Origin: Variovorax dokdonensis
GTDB lineage: Bacteria; Pseudomonadota; Gammaproteobacteria; Burkholderiales; Burkholderiaceae_C
Direction: 5' to 3'
Assembly (NCBI RefSeq): GCF_030316895.1
Contig: NZ_JASZYV010000002.1
Coordinates: 806,001-870,000, forward strand
Length of the DNA: 64,000 nt
A program made the translations under genes and the position numbers. Below, in pieces: positions 8,702 to 17,153 of the stretch (within the stretch, counting starts at the first letter, position 1; every line of letters starts with the position of its first letter). The notes under the pieces are model-generated. The model was given only the letters and a program-made list of their open reading frames with translations, was not told the origin of the DNA and searched no databases.

Positions 8702-8736
8702 AAACCGCCGGTGCCAAAAGCCCGGCGGTTTTTTTT
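8702..8736 (+). terminator. Intrinsic terminator of the aromatic attenuator
   Basis: A perfect 10-bp inverted repeat, AAACCGCCGG (8702-8711) and CCGGCGGTTT (8722-8731), with a 10-base loop runs into eight consecutive T (8729-8736). It lies 31 bases after the leader-peptide stop and 45 bases before the DAHP synthase start. The segment CCGGCGG at 8645-8651, inside the leader peptide, is exactly complementary to CCGCCGG (8705-8711) of the terminator's 5' arm. It could form a mutually exclusive antiterminator. Pairing is read from sequence; the switching model is inferred. Confidence 0.85.
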
Positions 8737-8781
8737 CGTCCCAGCACATCCACCAGCAATAACTTTCGAAGGAAGACAACG

Positions 8782-9900
8782 ATGAGTCCCAACACTGCCA
8801 ACGCCAGCGATGCCTGGTATGCGCGCGTCGAAAAAACCAGCAAGACCGACGACGAACGCATCAAGGACATCAACGTGCTGCCTCCTCCCGAACATCTGAT
8901 CCGCTTCTTCCCGATCCGGGGAACGCCTGTGGAATCGCTGATCAGCCATACGCGAAAGTCGATCCACAGGATCATGGCCGGCAAGGACGACCGGGTGCTG
9001 GTTGTCATGGGGCCGTGCTCCATCCACGATCCGGTGGCGGCCATGGACTACGCACGCCGGCTCAAGGCCATGCGCGAACGCTTCTCGGACACGCTGGAGG
9101 TCGTCATGCGCGTCTATTTCGAGAAGCCCCGCACGACCGTCGGGTGGAAGGGATTGATCAACGATCCCTACCTGGATGAGAGCTTCCGCATCGACGAAGG
9201 CCTTCGCATGGCCAGGCAACTGCTCATCGAGATCAACCGCATGGGCTTGCCGGCGGGCAGCGAGTTCCTCGACGTGATCTCGCCGCAATACATCGGTGAC
9301 CTGATTTCCTGGGGCGCGATCGGCGCTCGCACGACCGAGAGCCAGGTGCATCGCGAGCTGGCCTCTGGCCTGTCGGCCCCGATCGGATTCAAGAACGGCA
9401 CCGACGGCAACATCCGGATCGCGACCGATGCCATCCAGGCTGCGGCGCGCGGCCATCACTTCCTGTCGGTGCACAAGAATGGCCAGGTCGCCATCGTGCA
9501 GACGCAGGGCAATCCGGATTGCCATGTGATCCTGCGTGGCGGCAAGGCGCCGAACTACGACGAGAGCAGCGTCGCTCTAGCCTGCAAGGACCTCGTCGCG
9601 GCCAAGTTGCCGCCGACGCTGATGGTGGACTGCAGCCATGCCAACAGTTCCAAGCAGCATCAGAAACAGATCGAGGTGGTGGCGGATGTGGCTTCACAGA
9701 TCGCCGGCGGATCCACCAGCGTGTTCGGGGTGATGGTCGAAAGCCATCTGCATGCCGGCGCGCAGAAGTTCAGCCCCGGCAAGGACAAGGTCGATGCCCT
9801 GGAGTACGGCAAGAGCATCACCGATGCCTGCATCGGCTGGGATGATTCCGTGGCTGTGCTCGAGACGCTGTCGCGCGCTGTCAAGCAGCGCCGCGGCTAA
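8782..9900 (+). CDS. aroG: 3-deoxy-7-phosphoheptulonate (DAHP) synthase, class I
   Basis: Condenses phosphoenolpyruvate and erythrose 4-phosphate, the entry step of aromatic amino acid synthesis (cytosol). The 372-residue protein is of the AroF/G/H type. Blocks include VVMGPCSIHDP with the metal-binding Cys, VVMRVYFEKPRTTVGWKGL, GARTTESQVHRELASGLS and MVDCSHANSSK. Which feedback-inhibition class it belongs to cannot be told from sequence alone, so aroG is used in the generic sense. An SD-like GAAGGA lies upstream of the ATG. It is preceded by the aromatic leader peptide and terminator, so expression probably depends on aromatic aminoacyl-tRNA levels. It converges with the cupin gene 9 bases downstream. 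Confidence 0.95.
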   Translation: MSPNTANASDAWYARVEKTSKTDDERIKDINVLPPPEHLIRFFPIRGTPVESLISHTRKSIHRIMAGKDDRVLVVMGPCSIHDPVAAMDYARRLKAMRERFSDTLEVVMRVYFEKPRTTVGWKGLINDPYLDESFRIDEGLRMARQLLIEINRMGLPAGSEFLDVISPQYIGDLISWGAIGARTTESQVHRELASGLSAPIGFKNGTDGNIRIATDAIQAAARGHHFLSVHKNGQVAIVQTQGNPDCHVILRGGKAPNYDESSVALACKDLVAAKLPPTLMVDCSHANSSKQHQKQIEVVADVASQIAGGSTSVFGVMVESHLHAGAQKFSPGKDKVDALEYGKSITDACIGWDDSVAVLETLSRAVKQRRG

Positions 9901-9909
9901 ACAACTCGC

Positions 9910-10410
9910 TCAGATCAGGTCCGCAAGTTCGGGCCAATGGTGGCGCATGGCGGCGGCCTCGTCGCTGTCCTGCGCCATGAACGAGAAATCGTCAAAGTCG
10001 AATCCCGGGCCCACGGTGCAGGTTGTGAGGCAATAGCCGAGGCTGTCGGGCTTGGTGATTGGGCGAGCTGCCTGCCATTGGCCGGCCGGCACCACGTGCT
10101 GTGGATGAAAACCAGGCATGTCGACCGGACCCAGCTTGATGTGGGCCGGTGCGGTGCGCAGCGCGGCGTCGCAGGTGTAGAGAGCCAGTGCATCGCCCCC
10201 CACGTGCACCCAAACTTCGTCCGAGCTCACGCGGTGCCAGCGCGAATGCTGGCCCGCCTCGAGCAGGAAGTAGATGGTCGTGAGTGCATCGCGACGCGGT
10301 CGCCCATCGGCAGGAGCGACGCGGGCGCTGGACCGGAAGACTTCGCGGTACCAGCCGCCTTCCGGGTGCGGCTGCAGGCCCAAGCTGTCGATCAGTTCGC
10401 GCGAGCGCAT
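9910..10410 (-). CDS. Cupin-superfamily protein (DUF985)
   Basis: The 166-residue protein starts MRSRELIDSLGLQPHPEGGW and contains PEGGWYRE, TTIYFLLEAGQHSRWHRV and the block VGPGFDFDDFSFM typical of the DUF985 cupin-like family. The beta-barrel fold and a conserved His are visible; no reaction has been firmly assigned to the family. It starts 9 bases after the mpl stop and probably shares its transcript. Confidence 0.85.
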   Translation of the reverse strand: MRSRELIDSLGLQPHPEGGWYREVFRSSARVAPADGRPRRDALTTIYFLLEAGQHSRWHRVSSDEVWVHVGGDALALYTCDAALRTAPAHIKLGPVDMPGFHPQHVVPAGQWQAARPITKPDSLGYCLTTCTVGPGFDFDDFSFMAQDSDEAAAMRHHWPELADLI

Positions 10411-10419
10411 GTCCGCACT

Positions 10420-11835
10420 TTAAGTGGCGTTTGCCAGCGCGTCGAGCAGCTTCTGGTGAATGCCGCCGAAGCCGCCGTTGCTCATGCAGACGATGTGGTC
10501 GCCCGGCCGCGCCGAGGCCAGGACCTGTCGCACGAGTGAATCGATATCCTGCGCCACCTGCACTCTGTCGCCGAGTGGAGCGAGCGCGGCCGCAGCATCC
10601 CAGCCGAGCCCGGCGGCATGGCAGAAGGAAAGGGCGGCGTTCTCCAGGCTCCAGGGCAACTGCGCCGCCATGGCCCCCAGCTTCATGGTGTTGCTGCGCG
10701 GCTCGAACACGGCCAGGATGCGCTCGGCTTGATGTCCGCCTGCATCGAGCTTGCGACGAAGACCATCGAGCGTGGTGCGTATGGCGGTCGGGTGATGGGC
10801 GAAATCGTCGTAGACCCGAACCGGACCATCGGCAAGTTCGACGGTGCCGCGCAATTCCATGCGGCGACGCACGTTCTGAAAGCGCCCGAGCGCTTCGCAC
10901 GCCTGCGCCGGATCGACGCCCACATGCTCGGCTGCCGCGATGGCGGCGAGCGCATTCATCCGGTTGTGCTCGCCCGACAGGGCCCAGTCGACATGTCCAA
11001 CGCGTTCACCGCGCAGCAGGACGTCGAAGGCGTCGTCCGGACCGGTCGAACGCCAGTCGCCGCTGCCGCCGAAGGTGGCGGTTTCGCTCCAGCAGCCTTG
11101 CTCCAGCACACGCCGCAGGCTGGCTTCGGTCCCGTTGACGACCAGCCGTCCGGAGCCCGGGACGGTGCGCACCAGGTGGTGGAACTGCCTTTCGATGGCT
11201 GCCAGGTCGTCGAAGATGTCCGCGTGATCGAACTCGAGGTTGTTGAGCACTGCCGTTCTCGGACGGTAGTGAACGAACTTGCTGCGCTTGTCGAAGAACG
11301 CCGTGTCGTACTCGTCCGCCTCGATCACGAAGAGCGGCCGTTGTTGTGCATGGTTGGTCGAGTCCAGCCGGGCCGACACGCCGAAATCCAAGGGCACGCC
11401 GCCGACCAGAAAGCCGGGCGTGCGGCCCGCGCTGTCCAGGATCCAGGCCAGCATCGAGGTGGTGGTGGTCTTGCCGTGCGTGCCGGCGACGGCCAGCACA
11501 TGGCGACCGGGCAGCAAGGTTTCGGCCAGCCATTGCGGACCGCTCGTGTAGCGGGCGCCGGACTCGAGGATGGCCTCCATCAGGGGGAACTTGGGCTTGC
11601 CGTCCGGGCCGCGGGCGCGCGAGACCACGTTGCCCACCACATAAATGTCTGGCGCCATTGCCAGTTGGTCGGCGCCGAAGCCTTCGATCAGGTCAATGCC
11701 CAATGCGCGCAACTGATCGCTCATCGGCGGATAGACGCCGGCGTCGCAGCCGGTCACCCGATGACCGGCTTCGCGTGCCAGGGCGGCCAGACCGCCCATG
11801 AAGGTGCCGCAGATGCCGAGGATGTGAATATGCAT
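10420..11835 (-). CDS. mpl: UDP-N-acetylmuramate:L-alanyl-gamma-D-glutamyl-meso-diaminopimelate ligase
   Basis: Recycling ligase that joins the murein tripeptide released from the old wall to UDP-MurNAc in the cytosol. The 471-residue protein follows the Mur ligase plan: an N-terminal Rossmann-like domain starting MHIHILGICGTFMGGLA, the ATP loop AVAGTHGKTTTTSML, the central VIEADEYDTAFFDKRSKF block that marks Mpl, then NNLEFDHADIF and a C-terminal domain with FEPRSNTMKLG. AmpD, encoded at 29.1-29.7 kb, makes the upstream step of the same recycling route. Transcribed toward the cupin gene; the iclR gene upstream ends 59 bases before its start. Confidence 0.96.
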   Translation of the reverse strand: MHIHILGICGTFMGGLAALAREAGHRVTGCDAGVYPPMSDQLRALGIDLIEGFGADQLAMAPDIYVVGNVVSRARGPDGKPKFPLMEAILESGARYTSGPQWLAETLLPGRHVLAVAGTHGKTTTTSMLAWILDSAGRTPGFLVGGVPLDFGVSARLDSTNHAQQRPLFVIEADEYDTAFFDKRSKFVHYRPRTAVLNNLEFDHADIFDDLAAIERQFHHLVRTVPGSGRLVVNGTEASLRRVLEQGCWSETATFGGSGDWRSTGPDDAFDVLLRGERVGHVDWALSGEHNRMNALAAIAAAEHVGVDPAQACEALGRFQNVRRRMELRGTVELADGPVRVYDDFAHHPTAIRTTLDGLRRKLDAGGHQAERILAVFEPRSNTMKLGAMAAQLPWSLENAALSFCHAAGLGWDAAAALAPLGDRVQVAQDIDSLVRQVLASARPGDHIVCMSNGGFGGIHQKLLDALANAT

Positions 11836-11894
11836 CGGGCGATTCTAGGAGCCGCGCACGAGACCCACGGTCGCGCGGCAGCCCAGCATGGCGC

Positions 11895-12674
11895 TCAGGC
11901 GCGCGCCATGCTTTCTGCAGCGGCGTGCAGCTTGCCCACTTGCGACAAGGCCTCCTGCATCGTCATGCGCGCCACCGGCGCCTGCAAAGCGACGGCGCAG
12001 CGCACCGGGCCTTGGGGATGGTCACGCACGGGCACGGCAACGCAAACCAGACCGTCGACGAATTCCTCTGCGTCCACGGAATGGCCCGCCTCGCGAATTC
12101 GATCGAGTTCTTGCAGCATGCGCTCGCGGCTGTCGATGGTGTGAGCCGTGTGGCGCTTGAAGGTCAGTGAATCGAGCATGCGCTCGCGCGCTCCGGCGGG
12201 CAGATGGGCCAGCAGCAGCTTGCCGCTTGCCGAGCAGTGCAGCGGGACGCGCGAACCGGCGCGCAGTTCGAGCCGCAGTGGAAAGTTGGTCTCCACGCGG
12301 TCCAGGTAGACCACCTCTGCGCCGGACAGCGCGGTCAGGTTGCAGCTCTCGCCGACGTCGTCCACGAGTTGGCGCAGGAGCGTATGGCGAAGGCCGGTGG
12401 TGCTGCTTGCTCGCAACACTGTTTCGGCGAACCGCGCCAGGCGAGGGGTGACGGCATAGCGGCGGCCATCCGCGCCGCGCGAAAGCAGGCCACCGACTTC
12501 CATCTGCTGGAGCATGCGGTGAACGGAAGGCTTGGGTTGGCCGCTCAACCGAACCACGTCGGCCAGCGACTGAGCTTCGCCGGTCGATGCGACCAGTTCG
12601 AGAAGCTGCAAGAGCCGCAGGCCTGGTGTGTGAGCTTGTTCTTGTTGGGCGGCGGCAATTTCGTAGGGGGTCAT
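11895..12674 (-). CDS. IclR-family transcriptional regulator
   Basis: The 259-residue protein has an N-terminal winged helix-turn-helix (about residues 18-80, with QPKPSVHRMLQQMEVGGLL) and a C-terminal effector-binding domain (about 95-250). IclR signatures include LHCSASGKLLLAHLP and ARERML. It is transcribed away from the SDR-FMO-transporter-epimerase group, the usual layout of a local regulator of a catabolic cluster. Because the two starts are only 94 bases apart, it probably controls both directions from that gap. The effector is unknown; a substrate of the neighbouring enzymes is the natural guess. Confidence 0.9.
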   Translation of the reverse strand: MTPYEIAAAQQEQAHTPGLRLLQLLELVASTGEAQSLADVVRLSGQPKPSVHRMLQQMEVGGLLSRGADGRRYAVTPRLARFAETVLRASSTTGLRHTLLRQLVDDVGESCNLTALSGAEVVYLDRVETNFPLRLELRAGSRVPLHCSASGKLLLAHLPAGARERMLDSLTFKRHTAHTIDSRERMLQELDRIREAGHSVDAEEFVDGLVCVAVPVRDHPQGPVRCAVALQAPVARMTMQEALSQVGKLHAAAESMARA

Positions 12675-12684
12675 CGGAAAGATA

Positions 12685-12699
12685 TCTCGAATAACGAGA
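12685..12699. promoter_or_regulatory. Candidate IclR-type operator
   Basis: A 15-bp palindrome, TCTCG-AATAA-CGAGA, sits in the gap between the iclR start (12674) and the divergent SDR gene, 11 bases from the iclR start codon. Size and symmetry fit IclR-family sites, which are often 15-bp palindromes. Binding is inferred. Confidence 0.45.
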
Positions 12700-12768
12700 C
12701 TATTACGCTAGCAATTGTGAGATTTTGCCTCAAAGCAGGTAAACTGCGTGAGTTCTAAAGCAGTTTCC

Positions 12769-13650
12769 ATGAAGCATTTTGTCAACAATTTGGTGATCAC
12801 CGGGGCGTGTGGCGGGCTGGGGCAGGCGCTGGCAACGGCTGCGTTGGCCCGGGGTTCGCGGGTTGCACTGGTTGGATTGAACGCCCAAGTGCTTCAAAAA
12901 GTTTCAGAAACGGCCCCCTATCGTTGCGCGATATACACACCCGATGTGAGCGACGCCGCCGCCATGTCGGCCATGGCGCAGGACTGGATGACGCGCTTCG
13001 GCGTGCCGGATGCCGTGATCGCCAACGCAGGTGTCGCCGGCGGATTCGACACCGCCATCGCCTCTGACCTGCAGGTGCTGCGCCGGATGCTGGAGATCAA
13101 TCTGATCGGCGTGGCCACCACCTTCCAACCGTTTCTGGCGCCGATGCGCGAGCGCGGCAGCGGCACGCTCGCTGGCGTGGCCAGCATCGCGGGCTGGCGG
13201 GGCATGCCCGGAAACGGCGCCTACTGCGCCAGCAAGGGCGGGCTGATCCGATATTTGCAAAGCCTGCGGGCTGAGATGCGTGGCACGGGGCTGACGGTCT
13301 GCACCATCAGCCCCGGCTACCTGCGCACCGCGCTCACGGCCGGGAACCGGTTCGCCATGCCCGGCCTGATGGAGCCGCAGGACGCCGCCGAGGCCATCCT
13401 TCGTGGCTTGGAGCGTGGCCGGGAAAAGATGGTCCTGCCTCGGCAGGTCGGATGGCTGTCCCGCGCGCTGGCGCTGCTGCCCGACCGCTGGCACGATTCG
13501 TTGCTACGGCGACAGCCTCGCAAGCCGCGGCCCGGCGAAGCCGGCGACACGCCGATCCCGGGCCTGTCGACTCATCCGCACGGATCGGCGCAGCCCGATT
13601 CGGTCAGCCCACCACCCGCTTCGCCGGCCGTTCAGGAAAGCCGGCATTGA
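12769..13650 (+). CDS. Short-chain dehydrogenase/reductase (classical SDR)
   Basis: NAD(P)-dependent oxidoreductase of about 293 residues. The cofactor motif is TGACGGLG near the N-terminus, the structural motif is NAGVAG, and the catalytic triad is seen as the Ser in VASIAGWRG and the Tyr/Lys in YCASKGG. After the SDR core comes a Pro-rich tail of about 45 residues, which is unusual and probably disordered. A GTG start at 12748 would add seven residues. It is the first gene of a plus-strand group with a flavin monooxygenase, a transporter and an epimerase-like protein, divergent from iclR. The substrate cannot be read from sequence; oxidation of an alcohol formed in the same pathway is inferred. 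Confidence 0.85.
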   Translation: MKHFVNNLVITGACGGLGQALATAALARGSRVALVGLNAQVLQKVSETAPYRCAIYTPDVSDAAAMSAMAQDWMTRFGVPDAVIANAGVAGGFDTAIASDLQVLRRMLEINLIGVATTFQPFLAPMRERGSGTLAGVASIAGWRGMPGNGAYCASKGGLIRYLQSLRAEMRGTGLTVCTISPGYLRTALTAGNRFAMPGLMEPQDAAEAILRGLERGREKMVLPRQVGWLSRALALLPDRWHDSLLRRQPRKPRPGEAGDTPIPGLSTHPHGSAQPDSVSPPPASPAVQESRH

Positions 13651-13699
13651 GCCGCTGACCACCTCGCCTGCATTCGACATTTCCCCTGGAGTCCTGTTC

Positions 13700-15031
13700 G
13701 TGTCCGTTCCCGAGTCTGTATTCGTCCCGACCCATCAACAGATCGCCCTGATCGGCGCCGGCCCCTCGGGCCTTGCTGGCGCGCGCAATCTTCAAAAGCT
13801 TGGCATTCCCTTCCAGGGCTTCGAGGCATTCGCAGATGTCGGGGGGCTTTGGAACATCGACAACCCGCGCAGCACTGTCTACCAATCGGCGCACCTGATC
13901 TCTTCCAAGCGCACGACGGAATTCGCGGAGTTTCCGATGGCCGACCGCGTGGCCGACTACCCCAGCCACGCCGAACTGCGCCGCTACTTCAGCGACTTTG
14001 CCGACCACTTCGATCTGCGTCGGCACTTCCGCTTCAACACGCGCGTCCTGCGTGTCGAGCCGGTCGCCGAGTCCGCGTCCACCTTGTGGCGCGTGAGTGT
14101 GGATGCCGGAGACGGGCGCATCGAGACGGCCGACTATCGAGGCGTCGTGATCGCCAACGGCACCCTTTCAGAGCCCAGCATGCCCCGCTTCGATGGCCAC
14201 TTCGACGGCGAGCTGCTGCACACCAGCGCCTACAAGTCGGCCGAGCTGTTCGCGGGCAAGCGCGTGCTGATCGTTGGGGCAGGCAACAGTGGCTGCGACA
14301 TCGCCGTGGACGCGGTGCACCGGGCGCAAAGCGTCGACATCTCTGTGCGACGCGGCTACTACTTCGTGCCCAAGTACATCTTCGGCAAGCCTGCCGACAC
14401 CCTGGGCGGAAAACGGCCGCTGCCGGCTTGGATCAAGCAGCGCGTGGATGCGAAGGTTCTGAAGTGGTTCACGGGCGACCCGGTTCGCTTCGGCTTTCCC
14501 AAGCCTGACTACCGGATGTATGAGTCGCATCCGGTGGTCAACTCGCTCATCCTGCACCACATCGGTCACGGCGACATCGGCGTTCGAGCGGACATCAAGC
14601 GTCTGGAGGGGCATGCCGTCCACTTCAAGGATGGCAGCACGCGCGAATACGACCTGATCCTCTGCGCCACCGGCTACAAGCTGCACTATCCGTTCATCGA
14701 TCGGACCTGGCTCAACTGGCAAGGCATGGCGCCGCAGCTTTACCTGAACATCTTCGCCCCCGGCTTCGACAACCTGGCGGTGCTCGGCATGATCGAGGCC
14801 AGCGGGATCGGTTGGCAGGGTCGTTACGAGCAAGCCGAACTCGTGGCGCGCTACTTCAAGGCCATGGCCGACCGGAAGCCGCAGGCTGCGCAGTTCAAGT
14901 CGGCCAAGTCAGGTCCGACGCCCGATCTTTCGGGCGGCTACAGCTACCTCAAGCTCGAGCGGATGTCCTACTACGTCAACAAGGATGCGTACCGCCGCGC
15001 GGTGCGCGAAGCCTCGGCGGCGCTGGCCTGA
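13700..15031 (+). CDS. Flavin-containing monooxygenase (group B, FMO/BVMO-like)
   Basis: FAD- and NADPH-dependent monooxygenase of 443 residues. It has two dinucleotide-binding loops, GAGPSGLAG near residue 18 (FAD) and GAGNSGCD near residue 194 (NADPH). Between them is the FMO signature FDGELLHTSAYK, matching FxGxxxHxxxY, and later the LCATGYK motif. The Tyr at the end of the signature argues for the FMO rather than the classical Baeyer-Villiger subgroup, though type II FMOs can also oxygenate ketones. The GTG at 13700 is chosen because CTGGAG lies about 9 bases upstream. It is flanked by an SDR and a carboxylate-type transporter, suggesting oxygenation of an imported substrate. Confidence 0.88.
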   Translation: MSVPESVFVPTHQQIALIGAGPSGLAGARNLQKLGIPFQGFEAFADVGGLWNIDNPRSTVYQSAHLISSKRTTEFAEFPMADRVADYPSHAELRRYFSDFADHFDLRRHFRFNTRVLRVEPVAESASTLWRVSVDAGDGRIETADYRGVVIANGTLSEPSMPRFDGHFDGELLHTSAYKSAELFAGKRVLIVGAGNSGCDIAVDAVHRAQSVDISVRRGYYFVPKYIFGKPADTLGGKRPLPAWIKQRVDAKVLKWFTGDPVRFGFPKPDYRMYESHPVVNSLILHHIGHGDIGVRADIKRLEGHAVHFKDGSTREYDLILCATGYKLHYPFIDRTWLNWQGMAPQLYLNIFAPGFDNLAVLGMIEASGIGWQGRYEQAELVARYFKAMADRKPQAAQFKSAKSGPTPDLSGGYSYLKLERMSYYVNKDAYRRAVREASAALA

Positions 15032-15082
15032 GCGCTCTCGCGCAGTCCCGATTTCCTCTGATCAATAGCGCAAAGGAACCGC

Positions 15083-16021
15083 ATGGTCCCCGTTGACGAG
15101 ATAAGGCTGAACTTCAACCCCGCATCGCTGGTGCTGCTCAATGCGGTGCTCGGCTTCCTGATGTTCGGCATTGCGCTGGACACCCGCGTGTCCGACTTCC
15201 GGCGCGTCGCGCGCATGCCGCTGGCCATGGGCGTCGGCATCGCTGCCCAGTTCCTCGTGCTGCCAGCCGTCACGTTCTGCCTGACGCTGCTGCTCAAGCC
15301 GGCGCCCAGCATTGCACTGGGCATGATCCTGGTGGCTTGCTGTCCGCCGGGCAACGTGTCGAACATCCTGACGCACCGCGCAGGCGGCAACGTGGCGTTG
15401 TCGGTGTCGATGACGGCGGTTTCGAACCTGCTTTCGATCTTCATCATGCCGCTGAACTTCGCCTTCTGGGGGGGCATTCATCCGACGGCCTCTGGACTGC
15501 TGCAAACGATCGCCCTCGACCCGGTCGAGATGGTCGGGCACATCGTGGCGATCATCGGCTTGCCCTTCGTAGTCGGCGTTGCGCTGGCCCACCGGTTTCC
15601 GCGCATGACGGAGCGCGTGAAAAAGCCGGTAAGGCTGCTCAGCTTCCTGTGCCTCATCGGGTTCATCGTGGGCGCAGTGGCCGGCAACTGGCGGTACTTC
15701 CTCGAATACGTAGGCCTGGTGCTGTTGGCGGTGGCGCTGCACGATGCGCTGGCCTTCGGCACTGGCTACGCCTGCGCGAGTGCGTTGCGGCTGGCGGAGT
15801 TCGACCGGCGGGCTGTGAGCTTCGAAGTGGGCATCCGCAACGCCGGGTTGGGTCTGGTTCTGATCTTCAGCTTCTTCGGTGGCCTGGGTGGCATGGCCGT
15901 GGTGGCAGGGGTATGGGGTTTTTGGGACATCATTGCCGGCCTCGCACTGGCAGGCTGGTGGGCAAGACGACCCTTGAACCCGCCTGCAGCGCCTGCCACC
16001 TCAGTGGGTCCATCCGCCTGA
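15083..16021 (+). CDS. Bile acid:sodium symporter (BASS) family transporter
   Basis: Inner-membrane transporter of 312 residues with nine to ten hydrophobic segments. Family marks are the unwound-helix motif VACCPPGNVSNILT and the second crossover helix EVGIRNAGLGLVL, both parts of the sodium/substrate-binding core. BASS proteins import organic anions such as bile acids, pantoate or keto acids with sodium. It sits between the monooxygenase and the epimerase-like gene on the same strand, so it probably imports the substrate of this cassette. The substrate itself is not known. Confidence 0.88.
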   Translation: MVPVDEIRLNFNPASLVLLNAVLGFLMFGIALDTRVSDFRRVARMPLAMGVGIAAQFLVLPAVTFCLTLLLKPAPSIALGMILVACCPPGNVSNILTHRAGGNVALSVSMTAVSNLLSIFIMPLNFAFWGGIHPTASGLLQTIALDPVEMVGHIVAIIGLPFVVGVALAHRFPRMTERVKKPVRLLSFLCLIGFIVGAVAGNWRYFLEYVGLVLLAVALHDALAFGTGYACASALRLAEFDRRAVSFEVGIRNAGLGLVLIFSFFGGLGGMAVVAGVWGFWDIIAGLALAGWWARRPLNPPAAPATSVGPSA

Positions 16022-16047
16022 GTCATTTCTCCTTTCCTTGCTAATCG

Positions 16048-17052
16048 ATGGACAACACTCTGAATCTTCCCTTGCGCCGCGTGCTCATCACCGGCGCGGA
16101 CGGCTTCCTCGGACGCGGCGTCGTGGCCGCGCTGGCCCAACTGCCGGACATCGATACCGTCGTCGCGCTGGATGTCCGCGAGGTACCGGCCACCCGCCGC
16201 GTGCCGGGCGTCATCTATGAAGTGCAGGATGTGCGCGGGGCCGAACTCCAGGGCGTCATGCAACGCCATGCCGTGGACGCCGTGATTCACCTGGCAGCCA
16301 TCGTCACGCCAGGCGCCGAGAGCAACCGCGAACTCGAGTATTCCGTCGATGTGCTCGGCACGCGCAACGTCCTCAAGGGCTGCGTCGCGGCAGGCGTCCG
16401 GCATCTGGTCGTCTCGTCGAGCGGTGCCGCCTACGGCTATCACGCCGACAACCCCGCATGGATCGACGAAGACCACGCGCTTCGGGGCAACGAGAGCTTC
16501 GCCTATTCGCATCACAAGCGCCTGGTGGAAGAGATGCTGGCCACCTATCGCCAGCGCCATCCCCAGTTGCAGCAGACCGTTCTGCGCATCGGCACCATCC
16601 TGGGCGAGCGGGTCAACAACCAGATCACCGCGTTGTTCGACAAACCCCAGATCCTGGCCGTGCGCGGGAGCGACAGCCCGTTCGTCTTCATCTGGGACGA
16701 GGACGTGATCGGCTGCATCGTGCACGCCATTCGCACCGGGCACGCGGGCTGCTTCAACGTGGCCGGCGACGGCGCGCTCACGCTCGCGCAGATTGCCGCA
16801 CTCTTGCGCAAACCCCTGCTGGCGCTGCCGGCCCCACTGCTGCGCCTGGCATTGCGCGTGGGTTCACGCTTGCGCGTCTCCCGATACGGACCGGAGCAAC
16901 TCGACTTCCTGCGCTATAGGCCCGTGTTGTCGAACCACCGGCTCAAGACCGAGTTCGGATATGCGCCGGCGAAGAGCAGCCTGGAGGCGTTCCTGGCCTT
17001 CAAGGCGGTCAGGGAAAAGCGCCGCAACACCCATCTCGCCACTTTCGCCTGA
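16048..17052 (+). CDS. NAD-dependent epimerase/dehydratase-like extended SDR
   Basis: The 334-residue protein has the extended-SDR cofactor loop ITGADGFLG, the segment VIHLAAIVTPG, and a catalytic pair in YSHHK after VSSSGAAYGYH. The C-terminal half carries a substrate-binding lobe with a hydrophobic stretch around residues 255-270. The family includes UDP-sugar epimerases, 3-beta-hydroxysteroid dehydrogenases and related reductases. With a BASS transporter and a monooxygenase next door, a hydroxy-substrate dehydrogenase role is more likely than sugar nucleotide metabolism, but this is inference. Last gene of the iclR-linked cluster; 26 bases after the transporter. Confidence 0.82.
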   Translation: MDNTLNLPLRRVLITGADGFLGRGVVAALAQLPDIDTVVALDVREVPATRRVPGVIYEVQDVRGAELQGVMQRHAVDAVIHLAAIVTPGAESNRELEYSVDVLGTRNVLKGCVAAGVRHLVVSSSGAAYGYHADNPAWIDEDHALRGNESFAYSHHKRLVEEMLATYRQRHPQLQQTVLRIGTILGERVNNQITALFDKPQILAVRGSDSPFVFIWDEDVIGCIVHAIRTGHAGCFNVAGDGALTLAQIAALLRKPLLALPAPLLRLALRVGSRLRVSRYGPEQLDFLRYRPVLSNHRLKTEFGYAPAKSSLEAFLAFKAVREKRRNTHLATFA

Positions 17053-17153
17053 CTGCTGAGGCGCCACCACGCCCCCGCGCTTTTGCAGGCGCGCTGTCCC
17101 CGCGACATGTCCGGCCTCTTCGTGCATCGTCTTGCCAAGGGCACAATGGGTCG

